Positions 17,120 to 24,503 of a stretch of DNA of 64,000 nucleotides are shown here, in pieces. The notes beneath the pieces are model-generated. The model was not told the DNA's origin, did no database searches, and was given only the letters and a program-made list of their open reading frames with translations. A program made the translations under genes and the position numbers. Origin of the DNA: DASQEH01 sp035633755 (GTDB taxonomy: Bacteria > Actinomycetota > Actinomycetes > Propionibacteriales > Nocardioidaceae); assembly GCA_035633755.1 (NCBI GenBank), contig DASQEH010000053.1, forward strand, positions 1 to 64,000, written 5' to 3'. The stretch's first letter is position 1; every line of letters begins with the position of its first letter.

Positions 17120-17997
17120 GTCGAGGCAGCCCCAGCGGCGGTGGCCGCTGCCTGCCGAGCCCGGAAGGCGGAGATCCAGCCGGCTCCCCACTCGTCATTG
17201 CCGAGCAACAGGTCGCCGGCGCGGACTGCGTCGACGATCATCGGCGTGCGCGCGTCCATGATGGCGCTGGTGAGGCCGACCGTCATGGCCATGGGCAGGA
17301 ACGTGGCGTTGATGATGTGGCGAGCCGGCATCCCGAACGACACGTTCGAGGCGCCCAGCGTCATGTTGAGACCGAACTCGTCGCGGATGCGGGCGATGGT
17401 GTCGTAGGCGGTCTTGACGATCGTGGGGTCGGCGCCGATCGGCATCGCCAGGGGATCGATCACGATGTCCTCGGGCGCCAGCCCGTACTTGTCGACGGCC
17501 GTGTCGACGATCTTCTTCGTCAGCATGAGGCGCTTGTCGGCCTCCATGGGGATCTCGTCGTGGTCGTTGGGCAGCGCGATGACAGCTGCTCCGTAGTGCT
17601 TGACCATCGGCAGGATCTCGGCCATCCGGTCGTCCTCGGCGGTGATCGAGTTGACCAGCGCCCGCCCTTCGTACACCGACAGTCCGGCTTCGAGCGCCTC
17701 GACGACCGATGAGTCGATGCAGATCGGCAGGTCGGTGAGGCTCTGCACGAGCTTGATGGCCCGCTTGAGCAGGTCAGCCTCATCGGTCAGCGGCACACCC
17801 ATGTTGATGTCCAGCACATTCGCCCCGCCGGCGACCTGAGCAGCGACGTCCTTCTCGATGGCAGACAGGTCGCCCGCTCGGAGCTGCTCTTGGAAGATGC
17901 GTCGCCCAGTCGGGTTGATCCGCTCTCCGATGATGCAGAAGGGCTGGTCGGAACCGATGACGACTTCTTTGCTGGCGGAGCTCAAGACGGTGTGCAT
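17116..17997 (-). CDS. methylcobamide:tetrahydrofolate methyltransferase (pterin-binding, MtgA/AcsE-like)
   Basis: The 293-residue TIM-barrel pterin-binding protein has GERINPTGRR (about residues 24-33), the LDINMGVPLTDE segment, ICIDSSVVEALEAGL, VNSITAE, and GASNVSFGMPAR near residue 219. These fit the MeTr/MtgA family that moves a methyl group between a corrinoid protein and THF. In this operon the likely direction is methyl-Co(III) to THF, giving 5-methyl-THF. It is encoded between the corrinoid protein and activator genes, all on the minus strand. It lacks the MetH homocysteine-binding module. Confidence 0.88.
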   Translation of the reverse strand: MHTVLSSASKEVVIGSDQPFCIIGERINPTGRRIFQEQLRAGDLSAIEKDVAAQVAGGANVLDINMGVPLTDEADLLKRAIKLVQSLTDLPICIDSSVVEALEAGLSVYEGRALVNSITAEDDRMAEILPMVKHYGAAVIALPNDHDEIPMEADKRLMLTKKIVDTAVDKYGLAPEDIVIDPLAMPIGADPTIVKTAYDTIARIRDEFGLNMTLGASNVSFGMPARHIINATFLPMAMTVGLTSAIMDARTPMIVDAVRAGDLLLGNDEWGAGWISAFRARQAAATAAGAAST

Positions 17998-18029
17998 GGG
18001 CAGCTTTCTCTGGGGATGGGTGCGCCGGC

Positions 18030-18695
18030 TCAGACTGCGGCCAGCGCTCGCTTCTTCTGGATCAGGTCCTTGGCCTTCTTCACCGTCTGCGACGCGTCGG
18101 CGGCGTAGGCGTCGGCACCGACTGCATCGGCGTACTCCTGAGTCACCGGCGCCCCGCCGACCATGACGACGACGGAGTCGCGGATGCCGGCCTTCTCGAG
18201 GGCGTTGATGTTGGCCTTGAACATCGGCATCGTCGTGGTGAGGAAGGCCGAGAAGCCCACGATATCGGGCTTGTGCTCGTTGATCGCCTCGACGAAACGC
18301 TCGGGAGGAACCTGGACTCCGAGGTCGATCACGTGGAAGCCGGCGCCCTCGAGCATGATGTTGACGAGGTTCTTGCCGATGTCGTGCACATCGCCCTTGA
18401 CCGTACCCATCACGAACGTCCCGACCGTCTCGACTCCGGTCTCCGCGAGCAGGGGTCGCAGCAAGTCCAGGGCGCCGCTCATGGCCCGACCAGCGATCAG
18501 CATCTCGGGCACGAAGAAGTCGCCGCGCTCGAAGCGGGCACCTACCTCCTCGAGGGAGGGGATGAGGGAGTCGAACAGCAGTGTCTCGGGGGTGAGGCCC
18601 TCGGCGAGGCCCTGCTGAGTGAGAGCGAGCACCGCCGGCGCATTACCGACCAGCGTCTCGTCGTATAGGGTCTTTAGCAGCTCTTCGGGTGTCAT
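18030..18695 (-). CDS. corrinoid (B12-binding) methyl-carrier protein, MtgC/MttC-like
   Basis: The 221-residue protein has an N-terminal helical cap domain (about 1-85) and a C-terminal Rossmann B12-binding domain. The cobalt-ligand motif GDVHDIGKN (Asp102, His104, Gly107) is intact, as are GFSAFLTTTMPMFK and VMVGGAPVTQEYADAVGADAYAADA. It shuttles the methyl group between the MttB-family enzyme and the THF methyltransferase. Its start overlaps the IclR regulator stop by 4 nt (ATGA), so regulator and carrier are translationally coupled. Confidence 0.93.
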   Translation of the reverse strand: MTPEELLKTLYDETLVGNAPAVLALTQQGLAEGLTPETLLFDSLIPSLEEVGARFERGDFFVPEMLIAGRAMSGALDLLRPLLAETGVETVGTFVMGTVKGDVHDIGKNLVNIMLEGAGFHVIDLGVQVPPERFVEAINEHKPDIVGFSAFLTTTMPMFKANINALEKAGIRDSVVVMVGGAPVTQEYADAVGADAYAADASQTVKKAKDLIQKKRALAAV

Positions 18696-19453
18696 GCCGC
18701 CCCGTCCTCTCGGTTCTGGTAGCCCAAGACGCAGGACAGCGCCTCGGTCTGGGCCTTGAGCAGCGACCCCAGCTGAGGCAGCTGCACGTTGAGACGGTCG
18801 CTGGGACCGGAGATGCCGATGGCAGCGACCACGCCACCGGTGGCGTCGAAGACCGGTGCCGCCACGGCGTCGAGCCCGATCTCGAGCTCGCCGAGCGCTT
18901 CGGCGTACCCCTGCGCGGCGATGGTGTCGAGCTGACGGCGCAATTCGCTCACCTTTGTGATCGTGTGCCGGGTCAACCGCTCCATCGGGCCGGAGGGCAG
19001 CGCCAGCACTCCTGCCGCGTAGAAGACCTTGCCCAAAGCCGAGCAGTGTGCGGGTACGTCGATATCGACCCAGTTCGTGGCGCTGAGCAGGAAGGTGGAG
19101 TTCACCTGGGCGATCTGGACGACGGCGTCACCACGTGCGACGGCCAGGTTGACGGTCTCACCAGTGGCGGCGCTCAGCCGTTCGAGGGTCGGCTGGGCGA
19201 GTCGGATCAGCCTGTCGTGAGGCTCGCGTCGGCTGGCGTAGAGCGCGAAGAGGGGCCCCGCAGCATAAGCACCTGCGTTGTCCCGGTGCACGAGGCGATG
19301 GCGTTCCAAGGCTTGCAGCAGCCGGGAGGCCGTGGACTTGGCCAGACCGGTGTCGTTCACCAGATCTCCGAAAGCCGGCGGCTCCTCGGCGAGAACCACG
19401 CGCGACAGCAGCTCGGCTGCTCGGTCGACGGCCTGTGTGCCGGTCGTGGACAT
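18692..19453 (-). CDS. IclR-family transcriptional regulator, first gene of the corrinoid operon
   Basis: This 253-residue IclR protein has an N-terminal winged helix (QAVDRAAELLSRVVLAEEPPAFGDLVNDTGLAKSTASRLLQALERHRLV) and a C-terminal effector domain (GETVNLAVARGDAVVQIAQVN, AHCSALGKVFYA, ELEIGLDAVAAPVFDATG). ATG 19453 has GAGAGGTGG upstream. It is divergent from the MttB-like gene. A 16-bp palindrome of IclR type lies in the 176-bp divergent region, so it probably controls both directions, including itself. The effector may be betaine or a related methylamine (inference). Confidence 0.9.
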   Translation of the reverse strand: MSTTGTQAVDRAAELLSRVVLAEEPPAFGDLVNDTGLAKSTASRLLQALERHRLVHRDNAGAYAAGPLFALYASRREPHDRLIRLAQPTLERLSAATGETVNLAVARGDAVVQIAQVNSTFLLSATNWVDIDVPAHCSALGKVFYAAGVLALPSGPMERLTRHTITKVSELRRQLDTIAAQGYAEALGELEIGLDAVAAPVFDATGGVVAAIGISGPSDRLNVQLPQLGSLLKAQTEALSCVLGYQNREDGAA

Positions 19454-19527
19454 CCGGGATGCCACCTCTCTCGCATTCGGCGGTGTTTTCCCGCTACCGT
19501 GGCAGTACACCACAGTGGATCACATTA

Positions 19528-19543
19528 TGGAACCATAGTTCCA
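19528..19543. promoter_or_regulatory. Candidate IclR operator, perfect palindrome TGGAAC-N4-GTTCCA
   Basis: TGGAAC (19528-19533) and GTTCCA (19538-19543) are perfect inverted repeats around CATA. IclR proteins commonly recognise TGGAA-type half-sites in pseudo-palindromes of this size. It lies between the divergent IclR and MttB-like genes, about 75 bp from the regulator start and 87 bp from the methyltransferase start, suitable for joint control. A smaller CCACAGTGG palindrome lies at 19510-19518. Confidence 0.65.
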
Positions 19544-19629
19544 CATGATGGCTCGGTGTGCGCCGGCAAGGAGAATGTCGCCGCTGCCGCTCGACACCCC
19601 GCTCGCTTACTCGCTGGCTTGGAGGCCCG

Positions 19630-21069
19630 ATGTTCACCAACACCATGCCCCGCTACGAAGTCCTGTCCGCCGACGCCATGGACAAGCTGGACAAGGGATG
19701 GCGACGACTGGTGAGCGAGATCGGCGTCGAGTTCATGTCGGAGCGGGCGTTGGAGCTGTTTCGCGGAGCGGGCCAGAAGGTGGTCGACAACACCGTCTTC
19801 TTCGATCCGGAGTTCGTCTTGGCGCAGGTGGCGAAGGCTCCCAAGGAGTTCGACGTCCATGCCCGCAACCCTGCCAACACCGTCCACATCGGCGGCGACT
19901 CCATGGCGTTCAGCGCGGTGTACGGCCCGCCGTTCGTCCGCGAGGGCGATGTCCGCCGGGACGCCACGATGGACGACTTCCGCAACTTCACCAAGCTCGC
20001 GCAGTCCTTCGCGGTGCTGGACTCGGCGGGAGGCGTCGTCTGCGAGCCGAATGACACCCCGCTCGACTCAAGGCACCTCGACATGACGCTGGCCTTGCAG
20101 ACGCTGACGGACAAGATCTACATGGGAAACGTGGTGTCGGGCCCGAACGCGGCCGACACGATCGCCATGGGGTCCATCCTGTTCGGTGGGCGTGACGTCA
20201 TTGAGCAGAACCCAGTGTCGATCTCGCTGATCAACTGCAACTCCCCGCTGCGCTGGGACGACCGGATGCTTGACGCCCAGTTCGAGTACTGCGCCGCCAA
20301 CCAGCCTGTCGTCCTCACTCCTTTCATCCTGTTAGGCGCCATGTCGCCGGTCACCATCCCGGCAGCACTCGTGCAGCAGATCGCCGAGGCGCTGACCGGG
20401 ATCGCGCTGAGCCAGCTGATCCGGCCCGGCTGCCCCGTGATCTTCGGCTCGTTCTTGTCCAACATCGACATGCAGTCCGGCTCGCCATCGTTCGGGACTC
20501 CTGAGTCCGCGATGGGCCTGTTCTGTACCGGCCAGATCGCCCGTCACTTCGGGCTGCCGTTCCGTTCCGGTGGCGGGCTCACGTCGAGCCAGGTGGTTGA
20601 CGCGCAGGCCGGCTACGAGGCCGCGATGACGATGATCCCGACCTTCCTGGCCGGCGCCAACTGGGTGATGCACTCCGCAGGCTGGCTCGAAGGTGGTCTG
20701 GTCGCGGGCTTCGAGAAGTTCATCGTCGACATCGAGCTTCTGCAGATGCTGAAGGCAGAGTTCACGCCCCTGGAGATCAACGAGGACACCCTTGCCTTCG
20801 CAGCGCATGAAGAGGTAGGCCATGGCGGCCATTTCCTCGGAGCGATGCACACGATGGAGCGCTTCCGCACCTGCTTCTACCGTCCCCTCGTGTCGTCCTC
20901 GGAGAACTACGAGCGGTGGGTGCGCAACGGCGGCCAGGACACGTCGGCTCGTGCCACCAAGATCTACAAGGCCAAGCTCGAGGAGTACTCGGCTCCGCCG
21001 CTCGACGCCGGTGTCAGGGCTGAGCTGGAGGAGTACGTCTCCCGCCGCCGCACGGAGCTAGGCGACTGA
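19630..21069 (+). CDS. MttB-superfamily corrinoid-dependent methyltransferase without pyrrolysine (glycine betaine type)
   Basis: This 479-residue TIM-barrel protein belongs to the MttB/COG5598 superfamily. Hallmarks include the C-terminal LAFAAHEEVGHGGHFLGAMHTMERFR and the glycine-rich FGTPESAMGLFCTGQIARHFGLPFRSGGGLTSS. The frame has no internal TAG, so it is one of the non-pyrrolysine members, of which the Desulfitobacterium MtgB demethylates glycine betaine. The neighbouring choline-to-betaine genes and betaine-type transporter favour glycine betaine as substrate, with dimethylglycine as product; proline betaine or carnitine cannot be excluded. ATG 19630 has GGAGG at 19621. It is divergent from the corrinoid operon. 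Confidence 0.88.
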   Translation: MFTNTMPRYEVLSADAMDKLDKGWRRLVSEIGVEFMSERALELFRGAGQKVVDNTVFFDPEFVLAQVAKAPKEFDVHARNPANTVHIGGDSMAFSAVYGPPFVREGDVRRDATMDDFRNFTKLAQSFAVLDSAGGVVCEPNDTPLDSRHLDMTLALQTLTDKIYMGNVVSGPNAADTIAMGSILFGGRDVIEQNPVSISLINCNSPLRWDDRMLDAQFEYCAANQPVVLTPFILLGAMSPVTIPAALVQQIAEALTGIALSQLIRPGCPVIFGSFLSNIDMQSGSPSFGTPESAMGLFCTGQIARHFGLPFRSGGGLTSSQVVDAQAGYEAAMTMIPTFLAGANWVMHSAGWLEGGLVAGFEKFIVDIELLQMLKAEFTPLEINEDTLAFAAHEEVGHGGHFLGAMHTMERFRTCFYRPLVSSSENYERWVRNGGQDTSARATKIYKAKLEEYSAPPLDAGVRAELEEYVSRRRTELGD

Positions 21070-21078
21070 GCGGCGGCG

Positions 21079-21122
21079 ACGACCTCGCCGCTAGCGGAAG
21101 ACGACCTCGCCGCTAGCGGAAG
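21079..21122. repeat. 22-bp perfect tandem duplication at the 3' end of purU
   Basis: Bases 21079-21100 are repeated exactly at 21101-21122, with six more matching bases beyond. Each copy contains the 10-bp palindrome CCGCTAGCGG and, on the minus strand, the last purU codons with TAG. The purU stop is at 21115-21113; the second stop-containing copy follows it. The region separates the convergent ends of the MttB-like gene and purU. Confidence 0.9.
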
Positions 21123-21982
21123 ACGACCGTCTTGGTGTCGTTGACCAAGACTCGCGTTTCGCTGTGCCACCGAACGGCCCGGGAGAGGACTTGGCTCTCG
21201 ACGTCGCGACCTGCGGCCACGAGCTGCTCGGCTGTGAAGCTGTGGTCCACCCGAGCCACGTCCTGCTCGATGATCGGTCCCTCGTCGAGGTCGGCGGTGA
21301 CGTAGTGAGCGGTGGCGCCGATCAGCTTCACGCCGCGCTGATGGGCCTGGTGATAGGGACGCGCGCCCTTGAAGCTGGGCAGGAACGAGTGGTGGATATT
21401 GATCGCCCGCCCCGACAACGCCCTGCACGTCGGGTCCGACAGCACCTGCATGTAGCGGGCCAGCACCACGAGGTGGATGTCCAGGCCGTCGACCAGCTCG
21501 AGCAGCTGCTTCTCGGCATCGGCCTTCGTCTGCGGCGTCACCGGGATGTAGTAGAAGGGGATCCCGTAGGACTGCGCCAGGCGCTCGTGGTCACGATGGT
21601 TGGAGACGATGGCAGGCACCTGGATCTGCAGTGAGCCAGCACCGACGCGGAACAGCAGGTCATTGAGGCAATGGCCGAACCTGGAGACCAAGATGAGCGT
21701 CCGGTAGGGGGCTCCAGCCGTCCACAGCTCCCACTCCATGCCGAACTGGACGGCGACGCTCGAGAACGCCTCGCGCAGGCCCCGCAGATCCAGATGGGCA
21801 TCGCGGACCTCGAAGTGCACGCGCATGAAGAAGCGGCCGGTTTCGGAGTCCCCGAACTGCTGGCTCTGGATGATGTTGCCTGACCGACCGACGAGAAACC
21901 CCGAGACCGCGTGCACAATCCCCGGCTGGTCAGGACACCGCAAGGTGAGGACGAAGTCGCCGCCCGGCTTGGTAGTAGTCAT
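21113..21982 (-). CDS. purU: formyltetrahydrofolate deformylase
   Basis: PurU hydrolyses 10-formyl-THF to formate and THF. The 289-residue protein has an N-terminal ACT domain (about 8-90: FVLTLRCPDQPGIVHAVSGFLVGRSGNII) and a formyltransferase-like C-terminal domain with NIHHSFLPSFKGARPYHQA, ATAHYVTADLDEGPII and a conserved Asp. The intact ACT domain and full length separate it from PurN. Its place beside the corrinoid system suggests a task in draining one-carbon units from methyl-THF oxidation as formate and recycling THF. It is divergent from the second IclR gene, 58 bp away. Confidence 0.95.
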   Translation of the reverse strand: MTTTKPGGDFVLTLRCPDQPGIVHAVSGFLVGRSGNIIQSQQFGDSETGRFFMRVHFEVRDAHLDLRGLREAFSSVAVQFGMEWELWTAGAPYRTLILVSRFGHCLNDLLFRVGAGSLQIQVPAIVSNHRDHERLAQSYGIPFYYIPVTPQTKADAEKQLLELVDGLDIHLVVLARYMQVLSDPTCRALSGRAINIHHSFLPSFKGARPYHQAHQRGVKLIGATAHYVTADLDEGPIIEQDVARVDHSFTAEQLVAAGRDVESQVLSRAVRWHSETRVLVNDTKTVVFR

Positions 21983-21985
21983 GGC

Positions 21986-22000
21986 GGCAGTATGCCTGCC
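21986..22000. promoter_or_regulatory. Candidate IclR operator GGCAG-N5-CTGCC
   Basis: A perfect 5-5-5 inverted repeat, GGCAG TATGC CTGCC, lies in the 58-bp gap between the divergent purU and IclR genes. Size and position fit an autoregulatory IclR site, but high GC makes short palindromes common. Confidence 0.35.
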
Positions 22001-22040
22001 ACGTCCCTCGTGATCGCGGGAGATGCACTACTGTCTCGCC

Positions 22041-22874
22041 ATGGGCAACGCCATTGTCACCGGCGGTGAGTCTGCGGTGGGTGCTTCGGCTGACGACCGT
22101 GCAGCAGCGAGCATCAGGAATGCCCCGAGCACGGTGCAGTCGGTCGACCGGGCCGTCTCCATCCTGGAGATACTGGCCCGAACCGGAGACGTGGGGGTGA
22201 CCGAGCTCGCGAAGGAGCTCGGCGTACACAAGTCGACGGCGTTTCGTCTTGTTGCGGCGTTGGAGCGCCGTGATCTGGTGGAGCAGAATGTCGGGCGGGG
22301 TAAGTATCGGTTGGGCCCGGGGATCCTGCGACTGGCCGGGGCGTCCAGCTCTCGGCTGGACGTAGTGCAGGAGTGCCGGGTGGTGTGCGCGGCGCTGGCG
22401 AAGCGCACCGGTGAGACAGTCAACCTCGCGGTCTTGTCCGCGGGCGCGGCGCTCTACATGCACCAGGCCGCCGGGTCGTCGGCGCTCCACTCCCACAACT
22501 GGGTCGGGCAGCGGATTCCGCTGCATGCCACCTCGAACGGCAAGGTCTTGCTCAGCGCGCTCGACCTGGCGGAGCTGAGGCGTCAATTGCCGTCCCTCCC
22601 GGCCTACACCGACCGGACGATCACGACCCTCGCAGCGCTCGAACGCGAGCTGGACGACGTCCGGGAACGGGGACATGCCCTCGCCATCGACGAGCTGGAG
22701 ATCGGCCTGAGTGCGGTCGCAGCGCCGGTACGTGACATCCACGGCGAGGTGCTCGCCTCGATGAGCATCTCGGGTCCGACGTTCCGCCTCGACCCCGAGA
22801 GGTTGCCCGAGCTGGCTGAGGCGGTGACCGCTGCCGCGAACGAGGTCTCGCGGCGGCTCGGCTGGGCCGGCTAG
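22041..22874 (+). CDS. IclR-family transcriptional regulator (second)
   Basis: This 277-residue IclR protein has a winged helix at about 45-105 (QSVDRAVSILEILARTGDVGVTELAKELGVHKSTAFRLVAALERRDLV) and an effector domain (GETVNLAVLSAGAALYMHQAAGS, PLHATSNGKVLLSALDL, ELEIGLSAVAAPVRD). I start it at ATG 22041 rather than six codons upstream, although both are weak. It is divergent from purU and upstream of the betaine operon in the same orientation, so it is the likely controller of choline/betaine genes (inference). It is related to, but distinct from, the first IclR protein. Confidence 0.88.
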   Translation: MGNAIVTGGESAVGASADDRAAASIRNAPSTVQSVDRAVSILEILARTGDVGVTELAKELGVHKSTAFRLVAALERRDLVEQNVGRGKYRLGPGILRLAGASSSRLDVVQECRVVCAALAKRTGETVNLAVLSAGAALYMHQAAGSSALHSHNWVGQRIPLHATSNGKVLLSALDLAELRRQLPSLPAYTDRTITTLAALERELDDVRERGHALAIDELEIGLSAVAAPVRDIHGEVLASMSISGPTFRLDPERLPELAEAVTAAANEVSRRLGWAG

Positions 22875-22885
22875 CGGGAGGTCAC

Positions 22886-22924
22886 ACCAGCGAGAAGCGA
22901 TGTACTCAAATCGCAACCAGCGAG
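22886..22924 (+). repeat. Direct repeats ACCAGCGAG spaced by 30 bp upstream of the betaine operon
   Basis: ACCAGCGAG occurs at 22886-22894 and again at 22916-22924, start to start 30 bp, which is close to three helical turns. The second copy abuts the candidate -35 element at 22927. Same-face spacing next to a promoter suggests an activator or repressor site, but it could be chance. Confidence 0.35.
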
Positions 22925-22926
22925 TA

Positions 22927-22955
22927 TTGACTGTCGGATGTCCGCTCAATAGTGT
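22927..22955 (+). promoter_or_regulatory. Candidate sigma-70-type promoter of the betaine operon
   Basis: TTGACT (22927-22932), a 17-bp spacer and TAGTGT (22950-22955) fit an actinobacterial housekeeping promoter with a consensus-like -35 and a TAnnnT -10. It lies about 72 bp before the GTG at 23028. The spacer holds CGGATGTCCG, a short palindrome. Confidence 0.55.
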
Positions 22956-23027
22956 TGCGCGACCACTGAGACTGTCTCTCCATGCGCAACGACGACCCGG
23001 CGACCTGCGACGCTGGCGGGAGGTAAC

Positions 23028-24503
23028 GTGCCCGATCTCTTCATCGACGGTTCGTGGCGTTCGGCCAAGGCGGGCGGACAGCGAGAGATTCGCTGTCCTG
23101 CGACGGGCGAGGTCGTGGTCAACGTGGACGAGGCGACCGAAGAGGACACCGCAGCCGCCATCGACGCCGCTCGGCACGCCTTCGACCACGGCAGCTGGTC
23201 CACCTCGTCGGTGCAGGAACGCAGCGCCCTGCTGCATCGCGTCGCCGACGTCCTGCTCGAGAACAAGGACGTGATCGCTCGCGCCGAGTCCCTCGACACC
23301 GGCAAGCGGCTCGTGGAGAGCGAGTATGACGTCGACGACATCGTCGGCGTGTTCAGGTACTACGCCAACAGCGCTGCCGGCGACGCAGGCCGGGTGGTCG
23401 ACACCGGCCGCAGCGACATCCGCAGCCGTGTGGTGCACGAGCCCATCGGGGTCTGCGCCCTGATCACGCCATGGAACTACCCGCTCCTGCAAGCCTCCTG
23501 GAAGGTCGCACCGGCGTTGGCCGCCGGCAACACCTTCGTCCTGAAACCGAGCGAGCTGACGCCGTCGACCGCAGTGCTGCTCATGCGGTACCTCGACGAC
23601 GCCGGACTGCCCGCAGGTGTCGGCAACCTCGTCCTTGGCGCCGGACCGGTTGCCGGTGCGCCGCTGTCGACCCATCCCGGTGTCGACCTCGTGTCGTTCA
23701 CTGGTGGACTCGAGACCGGCAAGCGCATCATGGCTGCCGCGTCGGACACCGTGAAGAAGGTGGCGCTCGAGCTCGGCGGCAAGAACCCGAACATCGTCTT
23801 CGCCGATGCCGACCTCGATGTCGCTCTCGACTTCGCCCTCACCGCGGTGTTCCTGCACTCCGGTCAGGTGTGCTCGGCGGGAGCCCGGCTGCTGGTCGAG
23901 CGTTCAGTCAAGGACGAGTTCGTCGACGAGCTCGTTGCTCGCGCTCGCAAGATCCGCCTCGGTGGTCCGTTCGACGAGGCGTCCGAGACGGGTGCGCTGA
24001 TCTCGGCCGCGCATCGGGAGAAGATCGAGGCCTACGTCGCATCCGGACTCGACGAGGGCGCCACACTGCGCTGCGGAGGCGCGCGTCCGGACGACGAGGC
24101 GCTCCAGTCCGGCTACTACTACCTGCCGACGGTGCTGGACGACTGCAAGCCGACGATGCGCGTGGTGCGCGACGAGTCCTTCGGGCCGGTCCTGACCGTC
24201 GAGACGTTCGCCGACGACGACGAGGCAGTGGACATGGCCAACGACAGCATCTACGGCCTTGCTGGAGCGGTGTGGACAGAGAACGGCGGGCGCGCCGAGC
24301 GAGTTGCCGCCCGGCTTCGAATGGGCACGGTCTGGATAAACGACTACCACCCTTACGTGCCGCAGGCCGAGTGGGGCGGCTACAAGCAGTCCGGCACCGG
24401 CCGCGAGCTCGGCCTCGCCGGGCTTGAGGAGTACCGCGAGACGAAGCACATCTGGCACAACGTTCGCCCGCAGGTGCAGCGCTGGTTCGGCGCGCCCGGA
24501 TGA
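23028..24503 (+). CDS. betB: betaine aldehyde dehydrogenase
   Basis: This 491-residue NAD(P)+ aldehyde dehydrogenase converts betaine aldehyde to glycine betaine. It shows TPWNYPLLQASWKVAPALAAGNT (cofactor/substrate region), the general-base ELGGKNPNIV, catalytic Cys282 in HSGQVCSAGAR, and a C-terminal YHPYVPQAEWGGYKQSGTGRELG segment typical of BADHs. GTG 23028 follows GGGAGG. It overlaps betA by 4 nt (ATGA), heading a tightly coupled five-gene operon. The specific substrate rests on sequence resemblance plus the adjacent choline dehydrogenase. Confidence 0.9.
   Translation: MPDLFIDGSWRSAKAGGQREIRCPATGEVVVNVDEATEEDTAAAIDAARHAFDHGSWSTSSVQERSALLHRVADVLLENKDVIARAESLDTGKRLVESEYDVDDIVGVFRYYANSAAGDAGRVVDTGRSDIRSRVVHEPIGVCALITPWNYPLLQASWKVAPALAAGNTFVLKPSELTPSTAVLLMRYLDDAGLPAGVGNLVLGAGPVAGAPLSTHPGVDLVSFTGGLETGKRIMAAASDTVKKVALELGGKNPNIVFADADLDVALDFALTAVFLHSGQVCSAGARLLVERSVKDEFVDELVARARKIRLGGPFDEASETGALISAAHREKIEAYVASGLDEGATLRCGGARPDDEALQSGYYYLPTVLDDCKPTMRVVRDESFGPVLTVETFADDDEAVDMANDSIYGLAGAVWTENGGRAERVAARLRMGTVWINDYHPYVPQAEWGGYKQSGTGRELGLAGLEEYRETKHIWHNVRPQVQRWFGAPG

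Noticed and set aside
19454..19629. Cobalamin riboswitch upstream of the corrinoid operon
   Set aside because: I looked for the conserved B12-box type sequence and long leader; the 176-bp divergent gap has neither. The IclR-type palindrome is a better explanation of control.
19630..21069. Pyrrolysine-containing trimethylamine methyltransferase (true MttB)
   Set aside because: No in-frame TAG occurs, the protein length matches non-pyrrolysine members, and no pyl genes are in the window.
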